A stretch of 64,000 bases of DNA from Gentiana macrophylla (taxonomy: Eukaryota; Streptophyta; Magnoliopsida; Gentianales; Gentianaceae): the NCBI GenBank assembly GCA_026214975.1, contig CM047809.1, positions 28,245,977 through 28,309,976 of the forward strand. Reading direction: 5' to 3'. The notes under the pieces were generated by a model, which was given only the letters and a program-made list of their open reading frames with translations, was not told the DNA's origin and did no database searches. Positions 43,998 to 57,800 of the stretch are shown here, one piece after another (positions within the stretch are counted from its first letter, which is position 1; every line of letters begins with the position of its first letter). Both the position numbers and the translations under genes were made by a program.

Positions 43998-45832
43998 CAT
44001 TAGGTTTTATGCCCGAAAGACAATTTGTAATTGTTTTATTTAAATAAATGATGAGAATTTATTTCATCTTATTTATTCGCATTTATTGCCAATATATATA
44101 CACTACGTAAAACCCTAAGTATATTGATTATGTAATCACAACTCGGTGTATGGCTATACACACGAGGATTGAGTTTGTGAAATATACTTAAAATTAACTT
44201 AGTCCGTAGCGTTTATTAATCGGAGTACGGGTCTCTAGATTAATTTGCTATTAATGCGCCTGAACACTTTACGGTGTGACGATCTTATCCGGACTATCGG
44301 TAATAGAAAGTACTAGTGGGGCATTTATATATGATGATAATCATATAGAAATTTGGACCGATTTGATTTGAGTTCTCGATATAATTCCGTGATCGAGAAG
44401 TCTTATCGAATCACAAGATGATCATATATGGATTAATCAATCTCGAGGTGATCTGAGACAAACCGCTTAGACCAGGGTGGAGTTTGATGTGTTAGTAAGG
44501 ATCACCGCAGAATGTGGTCCAACACTTCGTTGGCTCTATTATCGGAATGAGTGAGTGGTACGTGTTATCACGAATATGGAATCCATTCTTCCCCTCGAAG
44601 TACATGACAGATTCACTTATTTGTTAACCCTAAAGCGATCGATGGGCCCGATTCATATTATATTGGTTATGAACTAATTGATCACTAGGGGTTAATGATA
44701 AATAAGGATAATATGTTTCGAGAAGGGTTTGCGGAAATATCCCGAATCGAAGTGAACAGTCTATGGAGGATTTATCCGTATGTAATGATTATATCAGTGG
44801 ACGATTTCGACTCATAAATTGAGTGTAAGTTATCTATATTCGATAGAGTTCAATTTCGGGTTTATGGTGGTGTAATCCGGAATTAATAGGTTGGATATAA
44901 TTATTACAATACGGCGAATAATTTTATCTAATTTATTGTAATTTCACGAATATGGTCCATGGTCCCCGACGTGGCTCCTAATATAGCATATAGGTTTCTC
45001 GTCGTTGCACCTCAATTATAATTAAATAGTGGATTGGGCTATTTAATTTGATATGTGGATTAATTGTTTAGTTGGACTAAATAATTAAATACACGGAAAA
45101 GACATTTTAAGTATGATTTACCGGCCAAATTGGTGTGTTGACCAAATTTTTGGTCAAATATAGAAAAAAGGTGCGTGACCTTATTTTTGAGAGAAAGGTG
45201 CGCATGAATTTTGTGATATTATTTAATTATTGGGAAATTAGTTTTCTTGGATAATTATTTAATGTGTGATTTATCTTTTATTTGTTAAATGATAATTCAT
45301 GGAATATTAGATAATAATATGATTTATCCTAATTTGTTTGGGATAATTATTTTATTTATCTTTTATTTGGAAAAAGGATTAATGTGATAATTATCTCTTA
45401 ATTATTTAATCCTTGGGGCTTAAGTTTTACTCTCCTATATAAAGAGAGTTCTCCCAAGCCTTTTGACAATCACTATTCACGTCACTATTCACAAGAGAAA
45501 TTGGCTGAAAATTTCGGCCTCTATTCTTAGGGTTCGAGTTGGAAAAATCTTCGGGATTTTTCCGGTAGCATATCAAGGAGGTCCGGCGGCGGGAAACACC
45601 ATCCACTTGGTGTTGCTGGGAGACACACGTTGGAAGACGGTGGCTGCTCAATCTCGTGTTCAAGGAGCTTTTTGTTCTTGGAGTTAAGCACCATAAAAAG
45701 GTAGGCTCCTAAACCCCCTTGTAGATTTAGATCTTTAATTTATGTTCTTTGTTTCGTTTAGATCTAGATCTTATGCCTTCCGCTGCGTAATCGGGTCAAT
45801 CCATGATTGATCCGACGATATTACATCTAACA
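43998..45832 (+). repeat. 5' LTR of G
   Basis: 1835 bp; ends ATCTAACA before the PBS. A TATA box (TATATAAA) is at 45436-45443. Confidence 0.92.
45436..45443 (+). promoter_or_regulatory. TATA box of G LTR
   Basis: TATATAAA in the context CTCCTATATAAAGAGAG; the 3' LTR copy is at 53419-53426. It would drive the G genomic transcript. Confidence 0.7.
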
Positions 45833-45834
45833 AG

Positions 45835-45846
45835 TGGTATCAGAGC
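45835..45846 (+). other. Primer-binding site of G (tRNA-iMet)
   Basis: TGGTATCAGAGC, the canonical copia PBS, two bases after the LTR. Confidence 0.92.
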
Positions 45847-47904
45847 CTTTGATCTAACGATCAAAGAATATGAGTTTTTGATCTAGGAGTGGAAAAACAT
45901 GTTTTAGGTGTTTTATTTCGTTTTTTTTGGTTAAATTCGAAATTTATTCATGTTGTATGCTTGTGAATGTTGTGGTTGAAGAGATGGATTGGGGTTGGTA
46001 TTGTTTACCCGTAGATCTATTTTGTAGCTCCTTTGTTTAGTAACAATTGAGCATAGGAATTGTATTTTTTTTTATGTCAATTTCGAAATTCAATGTAAAA
46101 GTAGCATCTTTTATTGTAATTTTGTTATTCCGGGCTCGAAAAGATGAAGATCTTGCTGAAAAGATGAAGATCGAGGCGAAACCCAAGGTATGAACGAGGA
46201 GAAAGCGGTTTAAATTTTTTTAAAAGCGCTACAGGACTTTCTGCGACGCTGAAAAGCGTCGCTATAAGTCCTGTTTATAAAATTGCATGCGGCTAGGGTA
46301 TAAAGCTTGCGGCTGTGTCACAAAAAAATTTTTTTTTTGTAACCTAATTTTTTTTATAAAAGGCTGCTGTATGGAAAAAATAAAAAATAAAAAAAATAAA
46401 AAAAAAAATAAAAAAAAAATTTCATTTTTCTGGGATTTTTTTTGTAACAGCCGAAAGAAAAATTAAAAAAAAAAAGTTTTTTTGGGCAGCCGCATGTAAT
46501 AACACAAAAAAAAAAAAATTTTTTTGATTAATTATAATAAATTGGTTTTATTTAATTAAAAAAGGCCTTTTTCTCTCGGGTGTTCGTGGTTCGTGATCCG
46601 CGGTTCGAGTTCAAGATTTGAAGATCAAGACTCGAAGACATAGATTAAGTTTTATTTTTCCTTAAAAAAAATAGTTAGTCGGGGGTACCAACGGTCCATC
46701 TCGGTGTTTACTTTTCGGTATAATTTTGTGTTTGATCAAGATTACGTGCTTAAAACCGGAAAATTGCCATGACTTGCATCTTCATGATTCCACTCCAATG
46801 CATACATGTAGCTAGTTTATTTCGAATAAATTAGGCATGTGTAACTCGAATAATTAGTATGAATGCTTATTAATTTAATATGTGGTAGTTAAATAATAAG
46901 TAGCTAATTATAAAAACCGAGGACCCGGGTTTATGTCAATCGTTTACGATTTTAGTGATGGATTCTCGGTGAATCCCACTTGGATAAATCGTTGAGCTTT
47001 TCGGTGATGGCTTCTCAGTGAACCCACCTTAAACTAAAACGAGATTACGCTTTGGGTGACAATTTAGAAATCGGAGAATCTTAGTACATGGGTTGGAAAT
47101 GGTCTAACCATGGTTGGGCGAGTTCAACCGAGCTTGGCTCAATCGACTCCCCACCACGTGATGATATGCGTTACAATGATTCGATAGGACTTAGCATAGC
47201 CGATAAGCCCGGGCTAAGCGGGGCTTCTCTCGCCGGATTGGCCTGAATCATCACATATGTTCCAACGAATAAGGCGGCGTAGGCTTGCCTACATAACCGA
47301 CCTATTCGGAGTACTTTGATTTATTGTTTCTTATTGTCAAGGCCAAAACCGTAATTAGTAAACCCACCACTTTTTCAAAATATTGAGTGGGAGCGGGAAG
47401 AAAGCGACAGCCAACCCCACGGCCTCTACTATAAATGCAAGCACGTGAGAGAAGGGTGACACCTCGAGCCGCTTTGATTCGGCCCCTGCGGGTGGTGTTC
47501 ACCCTATCAAAATTCAAGGCTTGGTTTCCGAAAGGATAGGATTTGGTACTCGTTGAGTCAACGACCGACCTGCGGCGGCACACTCGGGCGTACTTTGAGA
47601 TCTCGATATAGTAGGTCACACTCTTTATGGATATTTTGAAATATCTAGGCTAGAAAAGGAAGGTAAGCGAGTGATTAAGGTCCGGGATGTCGATTCCCGT
47701 GAGATGTTTGATTCTCGAAGATTAATCATGAGAGACATTGTCTCAGTTTAAATCGTCACCTCTTTGACTGACCCTGCGGCGGCACTGAGGTGTGAGATTA
47801 AATCCTTGGAATGGTAGGATAGACTTTATATAGTTTATTATTCCTAAAATAAAAATATAGTAGTGTATATTTGATTAAGTTTACTGTCATTTTATTTACG
47901 ACAA
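45847..47904 (+). other. Long leader of G
   Basis: About 2 kb separates the PBS from gag, long for a copia element. It contains the hairpin at 46231-46274, A/T-rich low-complexity DNA at about 46325-46530, the segment duplicated in inverted form in D (47003-47360), and a repeated CTGCGGCGGCAC motif (about 47569 and 47780). No protein frame is supported. Confidence 0.6.
46231..46274 (+). ncRNA. GNRA-capped hairpin in G leader
   Basis: A 9-bp perfect outer stem (ACAGGACTT with AAGTCCTGT), a symmetrical 3x3 internal loop, an 8-bp perfect inner stem (GCGACGCT with AGCGTCGC) and a GAAA tetraloop. The fold is read directly from the sequence. Its place between PBS and gag suggests a packaging, dimerisation or translation signal (inference). 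Confidence 0.6.
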
Positions 47905-50900
47905 CATGTCTTCGCAAATTCAAACTTTCTTGAATGATAAGCTTAATGGCGACAATTTTACTAAGTGGAAAAGTAACGTAAGCGTGGTGCTCGTATTTGA
48001 GAATGCATGAGTTTGTTTTATTGAGGAGTGCCTGTTCTACCCCCTCAAAATCCGCCTAAACGCATTTGCGATCAACATCAAAAATGGCAGAGGCGAATAA
48101 TAAGGCAAGAGGCATCTTCTTAGCCTCCGTGTCGGATGTCATTCGGAGCAAGATTGAGGGTTTTAATACTGCACAAGAAATCTTGCAGCATTTAACCACC
48201 ATGTTTGGCAAACCGTCGATCAAGCAAGACACGAGGCCGTGAGGAAAATTTGTCAATGCCAAGATGAGGCGGGTCGATCGGTTCTTGGTCATGTGATGAA
48301 CATGATTAGTTACTTTACCGATCTGACAACTCATGGTGCGATTATAGACGATGCTACCCAAGTGTCGGTGATTCTCGAATCTCGACATCGATTTCTGACG
48401 TTCAGGACCGGCTATGTCATGTCTAAGGCTCACCTTTCCATGACGGAGTTGATCAATGAACTCCAAGTCTATGAGGTCTTTCTTGAAAGATAAAACCCAA
48501 GAAAGCGAGGAAAAGAAGGTGAGGCCAATGTGGTCTCAAAAGCCAAGGCGTCTAAGTCAAACCAAAGCAGGTAAACAAAGAATAAGAAACAAAGCTGCGC
48601 TTGGCGCCTAAACCTATGAAGAAGAAGGCTAAGCCAAGTAAACCATCCAAGCCCAAGGGCAAGTGTCATTATTGCAATAAGATAGAGACCTTTGGCGTAA
48701 ATCCTTGCCCGTATATCTCAAAGATGTAAAGGATGGGAAGGTTAAGGCTAGCAATGGGAAAGATAAGAAAGGTAATCTGAATTACTTGTCTTGGAATCTT
48801 TCAATGTAGCTAAAGATGTATCAATTTGGATCTTTGGATCTTTGGAGCTACTAACCATGTATGTTCTTCTTTGCAGATCCTTAGTTCGTATGAGGAGCTA
48901 GAGGAAGGAGCTCAAGTTATGAGAGTCGGCACCGGGCGTTAGTTTTGACAAAAGCGTTGGGAGTGTGGTTTTACATTTTGGAAATAAAGTTTTACATTTA
49001 GACAATGTTTATTTCATTCAATTTTAAGTAGAAATTTAATTTTTAGATTCGCTTTGAAAGACCGGTTGTACTCTGTTTCTTTTATGAATAATGAGTTTAC
49101 TATTTCAAAGAATGGTTTTACTTTGTGTACTCTTGTATTAGAAAGCGGATTGTATTTCATTAAACCCACGCAAGCTCCTGTTAAATCTTGAAATGTTTAA
49201 AGTAGCACATAAAAAATCGCTAAAAGGCGAAAATTTCTCATAAAGAAGATAGTACATATCTTTGGCACCTTAGGCTGAGTCACATTTCCTTGGAAAGACT
49301 CAAGCGAATGGCTAAGGGTGATACCTTAAAAGAGTTATCTGTTGACTCATTGCCCGTCTGCGAATCTTGCCTGGAAGGAAAAATGACTAAGCGTCCCTTT
49401 CGTCAAAAGGAATAGGGCCAAAGAACATCTAGAGTTAGTACATTCGGACCTTTGTGGTCCGATGAATGTACAAGCTAGAAAGCGGATTCGAGTATTTTGT
49501 TACTTTCATCGGCGACTACTCGAGGTTCGGATATGTTTATCTGCTTTGCATCGAAAATCCGAGACTTTTGGTAAGTTTAAGGAATTTCAAGCGAAGCGAA
49601 AGGCAGTTGGGCAAGTCTTTGAAATGCCTTCGCTCACGATCGCGGAGGAGAGTACTTAGATATCTGAGTTCATCGACTACCTACTTGAACATGGGATCAT
49701 TCCCAGCGTTCTGCGCCTAGGACACCTCAGCAAAATGGAGTTGCTGAAAGGAGAAATAGAACATTGATTGACATGGTCAGATCAATGATGAGCTACGCCT
49801 CGCTACCGATATCCTTTTGGGGATATGCTCTAGAAGCAGCGGTACACATATTGAATGTGGTTCCGTCTAAGTCTGTCAGTAAGACACCCTTGGAACTTTG
49901 GAAGGGACGTGGCGAAAGCATACGTCACTTTCGAATTTGGGGTTGTCCTGCACATTTACTAGTGGACAAGACTACAAAACTACAAAAGCGTACGAAAGTA
50001 TATGCATTTGTGGGTTACCCAAAGGAACACGTGGAGGTCTGCATTTTACGATCCGGAAGATAACAAGGTAATAGTTTCCACTAACGCCACATTTTTGGAG
50101 GATCGGTATATGATGGACTTCAAGCCTCAAGTAAAGTCGTACTTGAGGAGTTACTTTACGGCGAGTCGGACCACAAGTGCCACCTAGTGTCACTTTGTAG
50201 GCAACACTACGAATGCAATGCAGTCACCCTAATCCTAATCCACCCAGGCGTCTTGAGAGAGTGGTTCGGCCACCAAATCGGTATGGACAATCGAAGCGAA
50301 CGTAGCCGTCTCGATGGTGTGGAAGATGATCCAGTGTCCTTTTCGCAAGGCCATGGAGGATCGTGACAAGGATCTATGGGTTGACGCGATGAATCAAGAG
50401 ATAGAGTCTATGTACTCTAACTCTGTGCTGGAAACTTGTAGATTGCCCGAAGGGGTAAAACCCATAGGGAGCAAGTGGCTCTACAAGAGAAGCGAGGAGT
50501 TGATGGTAAGGTGCAAACCTTTAAAGCACGGCTTGTAGCTAAGGGCTACACACGAGAGAGAGGTATAGACTACGAAGAGACCTTCTCCCTGTGGCCATGC
50601 TTAAATCCATCCGGATCCTCCTTTCTATTCTTTGCATGCCTAGATTATGAAATCGGCAAATGGATGTCAAGGCAGCGTTTCTTAACGGCTTTCTCGGCGA
50701 GGAAATCTATATCAGCAACGAGGAAGGATACATCGAGGAAGGCCAAGAGCACAAAGTGTGCAAGTTCTTTGAGATCCATTTATGGGTTGAAACAAGCATC
50801 TCGGTCTTGGAATCATAGATTTGATGACACCATTAAGTCATATGATTTGAACAAAATCTGATGAACCTTGTGTATACAAGAAAGTCATCAAGGATAAGGT

Positions 50901-51891
50901 TGCGTTCTAGTGTTATGCGTAGATGACATTCTCACGATTGGAAGCGATAAGGGGATGTTGTCGGACGTTAAAATTTGGTTGGACCAATTCCAAATGAAAG
51001 ATTTGGGGAGGCGAATTATGTTCTCGGGATCCAATTAATACGGGATCGTAAGAACAAGATGTTAGCTCTTTCACAAGCCACTTACATTGATAAGGTGATG
51101 GCTAGATATAGCATGACGGATGCAAAGAAGGGTTACCTACCAACTCGTCCACGGCGTCCATCTCTAAGACTCGAGTCCTCGGACTCACGAGGAAGCAGAG
51201 GCTATGCAAAGAGTGCCTTATGCTTGGTGTAGGTAGTCTAATGTACGCTATCTTTGTGCACTAGACACGACATCTGTTATGGCGTTGGACTCGTCGATCG
51301 TTATCGATCTAATCCAGGCAATGAGCATTGGATTGCGGTAAAGAACCTCTTAAAGTACTTGAAGAGGACTAGGAATTATATCTTTGGTATATTCGGGTGC
51401 AAACCTGGATGTGCAGGTACCTTGACTCGACTTCGATCGAGATAGAGATGATTTCAAATCTACCTCAGGCTCGGTGTTTACCATTGGTGGTGGTGCGATC
51501 ATTTGGAGAAGCGTCAAGCAATCCAAAGCCTGGTGATTCTACTATGGAAGGTCGAATACATAGCGGCCTCGAGGCGACTAAGGAAGCGATTTGGCTCGAG
51601 AAAGTTCTGAGTGGTTTAGGGGTCTCTCCAAATCACAACGATCCGATCACTCTCTATTGTGACAACAATGGGGCGATATCAAATTCGAAGGAACCCGTAG
51701 TCACCGCAAGTCGAAGCATATCGGCGAAAGTACCATTTAATCGGAGAGATAGTCCAAAGAGGTGACATTTCCGTCAAGAAAATCGCCTCTCTGACAACCT
51801 CTTTGATCCTTTCACCAAGACATTGCCGTTAGAAGTCTTCAACCGGCATTTGGAAACTATTGGTATTAGGGACATGACTTATTTGCTTTAG
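47905..51891 (+). pseudogene. Copia gag-pol polyprotein of G, frameshifted
   Basis: ATG at 47905 (MSSQIQTFLNDKLNGDNFTKW) starts a copia Gag. It continues with SVSDV.RSKIEGFNTAQEIL and EHVMNMISYFTDL-type text, and a zinc-knuckle remnant (KCHYCN) near 48660. The protease region near 48826-48945 retains WIFGATNHVCSS, lacking the expected Asp-Ser before Gly-Ala. Integrase: a zinc-binding stretch with LRLSHISLERLKRMAKG (about 49268) and a core ending with GVAERRNRTL (about 49740) and WGYALEAAVHILN. RT: IGSKWLYKR (about 50465), YGLKQAS (about 50785) and VDDILTIGS (about 50920). RNase H: YCDNNGAIS (about 51655). The stop is at 51889-51891. The total, about 1330 codons, is full length, but at least ten frame slips break it. 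The product would copy and integrate the element in virus-like particles. Confidence 0.85.
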
Positions 51892-51966
51892 AGCAAGTGG
51901 GAGTTGTATTCTTTGTAATATAGATATAGGGTGTGCTCTAAAACAATTAATCCACTTGCCTTTCGT

Positions 51967-51979
51967 GCAAGTGGGAGAT
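51967..51979 (+). other. Polypurine tract of G
   Basis: GCAAGTGGGAGAT precedes the 3' LTR. A second copy of GCAAGTGGGAG lies at about 51893-51903, just after the stop codon. Confidence 0.8.
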
Positions 51980-53805
51980 TGTTAGGTTTTATGCCCGAAA
52001 GACAATTTGTAATTGTTTTATTTAAATAAATGATGTAATTTATTTCATCTTATTTATTCGCATTTATTGCCAATATATATACACTTCTGAGAAAACCCTA
52101 AGTATATTGATTATGTAATCACAACTCGGTGTATGGCTATACACACGAGGATTGAGTTTGTGAAATATACTTAAAATTAACTTAGTCCGTAGCGTTTATT
52201 AATCGGATGCACGGGTCTACAGATTAATTTGCTATTAATGCGCCAGAACACTTTACGGTGTGACAGTCTTATCCGGATATCGGTAATAGGAGTACTAGTG
52301 GGGCATTTATATATGATGATAATCATATAGAAATTTGGACCGATTTGATTTGAGTTCTCGATATAATTCCGTGATCGAGAAGTCTTATCGAATCACAAGA
52401 TGATCATATATGGATTAATCGAATCGAGGTGATCTGAGACAAGCGCTTAGACCAGGGTGGAGTTTGATGTGTTAGTAAGGATCACTTGCAGAATGTGGTC
52501 CAACACTTCTCGTTGGCTCTATGCGGAATGTGAGTGAGTGGTACGTGTTATCACAGAATATGGAATCCATTCCTTCCCTCGAAGTAGGCGAGGCGATTCC
52601 ACTTATTTGTTAACCCAGAAAGCGATCGATGGGCCCAGTTCATATTATATTGGTTATGAACTAATTGATCACTAGGGGTTAATGATAAATAAGGATAATA
52701 TGTTTTCGAGAAGGGTTTGCGGAAATATCCCGAATCGAAGTGAGCGATCTATGGAGGATTTATCCGTATGTAATGATTATATCGATGGGCGATTTCGACT
52801 CATAAATTGAGTGTAAGTTATCTATATTCGATAGAGTTCAATTTCGGGTTTATGGTGGTGTAATCCCGGAATTAATAGGTTGGATATAATTATTACATCG
52901 ACGAATAATTTTATCTAATTTATTGTAACTACTTGAATATGGGTCGTAATTAAGCGTGGCTCCTAATATAGCATATAGGTTTCTCGTCGTTGCACCTCAA
53001 TTATAATTAAATAGTGGATTGGGCTATTTAATTTGATATGTGGATTAATTGTTTAGTTGGACTAAATAATTAAATACACGGAAAAAGCATTTTTAAATTG
53101 ATTTCGCCCAAATTGGTGTGTTGACCAAATTTTTGGTCAAATATAGAAAAAGGTGCGTGACCTTATTTTTGAGAGAAAGGTGCGCATGAATTTTGTGATA
53201 TTATTTAATTATTGGGAAATTAGTTTTCTTGGATAATTATTTAATGTGTGATTTATCTTTTATTTGTTAAATGATAATTCATGGAATATTAGATAATAAT
53301 ATGATTTATCCTAATTTGTTTGGGATAATTATTTTATTTATCTTTTATTTGGAAAAAGGATTAATGTGATAATTATCTCTTAATTATTTAATCCTTGAGG
53401 GCTTAAGTTTACTTCTCCTATATAAAGAGAGTTCTAAAAGCCTTTTGACAATCACTATTCACGTCACTATTCACAAGAGAAATTGGCTGAAAATTTGGCC
53501 TCTATTCTTAGGGTTGAGTTGGAAAAATCTTGGGATTTTTCGGTAGCATATCAAGGAGGTCCGGCGCGGGAAACACCATCCACTTGGTGTTCTTTGGGAG
53601 ACACACGTTGGAAGGCGGTGTTGCTCAATCTCGTGTTCAAGGAGCTTTTGTTCTTGGAGTTAAGCACCATAAAAGGTAGGCTCTAAACCCCTTGTAGATT
53701 TAGATCTTTAATTTATGTTCTTTGTTTCGTTTAGATCTAGATCTTATGCCTTCATTTGCGTAATCGGGTCAATCCATGATTGATCCGGCGATATTACATC
53801 CAATG
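51980..53805 (+). repeat. 3' LTR of G
   Basis: 1826 bp, starting TGTTAGGTTTTATGCC. It differs from the 5' LTR mainly by short indels and substitutions, many at CTG/CAG or CG sites. Confidence 0.92.
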
Positions 53806-53810
53806 AGCCT

Positions 53811-54889
53811 ACCTAAGAGTTTTATACCGGTATTTCCTTTTTACACGTTTTAATTAAATCAAGTGAGTGGCGTAGCCATAGCCATACCTACCGAGATAAC
53901 AGATTCAATTAAGCTAACCTAATCATAAAGACGTGGATCGATTAACGGATGAAAACAAGCTTGACAACTCTCTCGTCGACCGAATAGGTGCTCTCGGTCG
54001 ATCGAGTGACACCTCTCGGTCACCCGAGAGTCCGACTCCAGCATTTACATCCCGAACATATTTCTCGGCGTTTCATATACGAATCGGATTATATAGCGAA
54101 TCATCAGGACATCATATAGACTAATCTAAATACACGTAAATTAAACACACAGATTCATCCGTAGATGTTAGGTAGAGGACGTAGGGTTTGGGATCCTTAT
54201 AGACAAGGTATCACCATTGCCCTAACGTCATATCCTAGATCTACATCATCTAGATATGAATACCTACTCAGACAATCAAAGCATAATTGGGAAATTGATT
54301 ACTTAAAAGAAAACAAGAAGATAAACTAGGGCTTACATGTTTGCACCCTAGCAACCTCCGCAAACCTAAAGAATCCTTATTTGCTTATTTGTAAATATGA
54401 AATAGTATTGGTGAATGCATAATAAAAAATACAAAAGACTTGTGTTTATATAGAGCCTCAGCCGTCATAGAAAACCGACTTAAAATGCCAACACTCTGAA
54501 CCCTAACCGACTCAAATAATGTGCCGAACTTCTTTCTGTAGGCCCACTCGGTCGACCGAAATGCCTGAGGCTCGGTCGACCGAGCCTTACATGCTCTGGG
54601 CTCTTTCCTCTTTTTTACATCTTGGGCCTCCGAACTTGTATCGTGATCCATCAAAGCTTTTCGAAGTCCATCCTTGTGCTCCCAAATGAGTTACTACAAA
54701 TATCACATAAAAATACGATCTGTAATATCAAATAATATAATAAAACCTCTCAATACATAATAATGAATCGTAACTCTCGACATATGTAAATTAAGCGTAT
54801 TACGACTTATTATTATTCTATTATAGCTCCTTTAAACTAGAATCGGGGATAAAGGTCATAGAATAACGGGCACAAAATGACCGTTATCA
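53811..54889 (-). repeat. 5' LTR of F, second part
   Basis: It matches 32963-34046 of the left LTR. It includes the palindrome triplet at 53972-54028, the TATA box at 54445-54452 and the palindrome pair at 54547-54584, and ends CCGTTATCA before the CCCAC duplication. Confidence 0.9.
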
Positions 54890-54894
54890 CCCAC

Positions 54895-57800
54895 AACGCG
54901 TCATCCAGCTTAAGACTCCAATTAGATCGATTATTGTTCACGGTCTTCTCTAAAATTCTTTTCAAGCTCTGGTTGCTTACCTCGACTTGGCCTTTGGTTT
55001 GAGGATGATATGGTGTACCAATCTTATGTTTGACACCATACTTCTCAAGGACTTTATCAAGCAAGCGCGTTGCAAAAATGAGTACCTTTGTCACTAATGA
55101 GTGCTCTCGGACAGCCGAATCTAGTAAAGATATTCTTTTGCAAGAATTTCTTTACAACCTTGTGATCATTAGTTTGAGTAGCTATGGCCTCGACCCACTT
55201 TGAAACATAATCCACACTGCAGGCGAGGATATACTTATTACCACATGAGGATGGAAAGGGTCCCATAAAATCTATGCCCCATACATCGAAAACTTCGCAT
55301 TCAAGAATGGGCTTAAGTGGCATTTCCATCCGACTACTCGCCCGCCCAGTTCTCGGCACCTATCACAACCTTTACAAAAGGCTTCGCATCTTTAAACAGA
55401 GTCGGCCAAGAGAATCCAGCTTGAAGAATCTTTGCAACCGTCTTCGGTGTTCCATAGTGACCTCCGGTAGGACCGCTATGGCATTGTTCCAAAATATCCC
55501 ACTGATCATGCTCAGGAACACACCGTCGAAGCAACCCGTCTTTACAGACTCTGAACAAATAAGGATCTTCCCATACGAGATATTTAAGATCAGAAAAGAA
55601 CTTTTTCTTCTCCTGATACGTCATGTCTTCTAAATGACCACTCGCTAAATAGTTGGCGTAGTCGACATACCACGGCCTAACCGTTTCAAGCTTCATCAAT
55701 TGCTCGATTCGGAAATCAATGCCTATATCATTGTGATTTTACGCACCCTCATTTACTAAGCGAGATAAATGATCACCACAATATTCTCACTACCTTTCTT
55801 ATCTTTAATCACAAGATCAAACTCTTGTAGAATTAAAATCCATCTAAGTAACCTTGGTTTGGCATCCGCTTTATCCATAAGGTAGCGTAGGGCTGCATGA
55901 TCGGTCCAAACAACAACTTGAGACCGAGAAGATAGCTTCTAAACTTGTCAATGGCAAAGGCGACGGCTAAGAATTCCTTCTCGATCGTAGTATAATTGCA
56001 TTGAGCCGGGTTCAAGGTACGACTCGCATAATAGATGGGCTGAACCTTTTATCAACTCTTTGACCTAAAAGCTGCGCTCACGGCGTAATTAGAGGCATCG
56101 CACATCAACTCGAAAGGCTTGGTCCGGTCGGGTGCAACTAAAATAGGGCACGCGATAAGCTTATCTTTCAAACAATTGAAAGCTTCCTTGCACTTCGCAT
56201 CGAACAAGAAATCTACATCTTCTTTCAAGAGATTTGATAAAGGCTTGGCAATCGTAGAAAAGTCTCTAATGAAACGCCGGTAGAAGCCAACATGTCCTAG
56301 AAAACCTCGTACCTCTTTCACTGTTTTTGGGTACGTCATCTTTTCAATGGCTTCGACCTTAGCCTTATCAACTTGAATACCAGCATTGGACACCTTATGT
56401 CCCAAAACGATTCCTTCGTCTACTAGAAAATGGCATTTTTCCCGGTTAAGCACCAGATTTTCTCAACGCAACGTTGGAGTACCATATCTAGGTTTTCTAA
56501 AATTTCATCAAAACTATCGCCGTGGCGAGAAGTCATCCATGAAGACCTCCATGCATTTCTCAACAAGTCCATCAAAATGGCCAACATACACCGTTGAAAA
56601 GTCGCGGGTGCATTGCATAGACCGAATGGCATTCTACTTAAAAGCAAAAGTACCAGATGGACACGTAAACGTGGTCTTCTCTTGGTCATTAGGATCAATG
56701 GCTATCTGGAAGTAGCCGGAATAGCCATCAAGGAAACAATAATACTTGTGACCACTCAGTCTTTCAATTAGTTGGTCAATGAAGGGTAAGGGGAAGTGAT
56801 CTTTTGCAGTGACTTCATTAAGTCTACGATAGTCGATACAGACTCTGTAGCCAGTCACGAGACGTAAGGCAACTTCCTCCCCTTTTTCATTCTTTTCAAC
56901 TGTAATACCGCCCTTCTTTGGCACAACTTGAGTAGGGCTGACCCACTCGCTATCGGCGATTGCGTAGATGATTCCCATGTCGAGCCACTTTATAACCTCC
57001 TTCTTGACAACCTCTTGCATATGCGGATTCAGCCTTCGCTGAGGTTGTCTTACCTTTTTAGCTCCTTCCTCCGTTCGGATTTTATGCATGCATATGTCTG
57101 GGCTGATCCCTCGGATATCACCCACTTGCCAACCGAACGCGAGGATGTTTTTCTTAAGCACTTCTATCAGCTGTGCTTCTTGCTCAGGGTCGAGTTTCGA
57201 AGAAATGATCAAAGGCAATTTATCTCCATCCTTAAGAAAGATATACTTAAGGTGTTTTGGAAGCGGTTTAAGCTCTAAATCGTGAGGTGGTTGCTCAATA
57301 CTAGACTTTAACGGGCCACCTTTCTCTTTATGAGCTTGGAGTGGTTGTGAAGAGAACACCTCATCTTCCCGAGGCTCAACCCCAGAAAGGTACTGGATCA
57401 AATCATCCATCGGAATCCTCCGGTCAACACTTGTTTCCTTTTTCTTATGATCGATCATTTTCCTTAACTCTTCATCTTTAAGCTCTTCTGCCAGCTCTTC
57501 CCAATCATCTACTTCCCAATGAGTAGCTTCTTTCCAAAACTCTACCTCGTCCCAACTACCCATCGAGCTTCTTCTTCACCAGGGATGAAGTCTTTCGACT
57601 TAGTTCTTTGAAATCATCGTTTGTTGTTGGGCATCTCCATGCTTCCAACTCAATAAGCAGGCTCGGTGATGAGCGAGTGGCGATGACTCATCAATGCCTA
57701 CGGCTGGAAATGAATTAGAAGATGGTCCTTGATCACCGGATCCTCAATGTCCATGACTTCAAAAACACCTATCTCTGTCAACTCCTCGCTTCTTCAAAGT

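Larger units (their letters stand above)
43998..53805 (+). mobile_element. Element G: nearly full-length Ty1/copia retrotransposon
   Basis: The element is 9.8 kb, with LTRs 43998-45832 and 51980-53805, PBS to initiator tRNA-Met at 45835-45846, PPT at about 51967-51979, and a gag-pol region 47905-51891 in the copia order (gag, protease, integrase, RT, RNase H). The most likely target duplication is AGCCT (43993-43997 and 53806-53810). The two outer ends read CA and TG instead of TG and CA, while the inner LTR ends are canonical. It is inserted in the 5' LTR of F, in the opposite orientation, and is the youngest layer of the stack. Confidence 0.93.
32287..54889 (-). mobile_element. Element F: non-autonomous gypsy retrotransposon in E, containing H and G
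   Basis: LTRs are 32287-34046 and 43322-54889; the right one is split by copia G. The target duplication CCCAC is at 32282-32286 and 54890-54894, splitting the E integrase gene. PBS to tRNA-Asp at 43299-43315 and PPT at 34047-34060. Without G and H the element is about 8.3 kb. Remains of gag, an aspartic protease and a 'putative plant transposon protein'-like frame are present, but no RT or integrase. It is a close relative of D. Confidence 0.92.
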
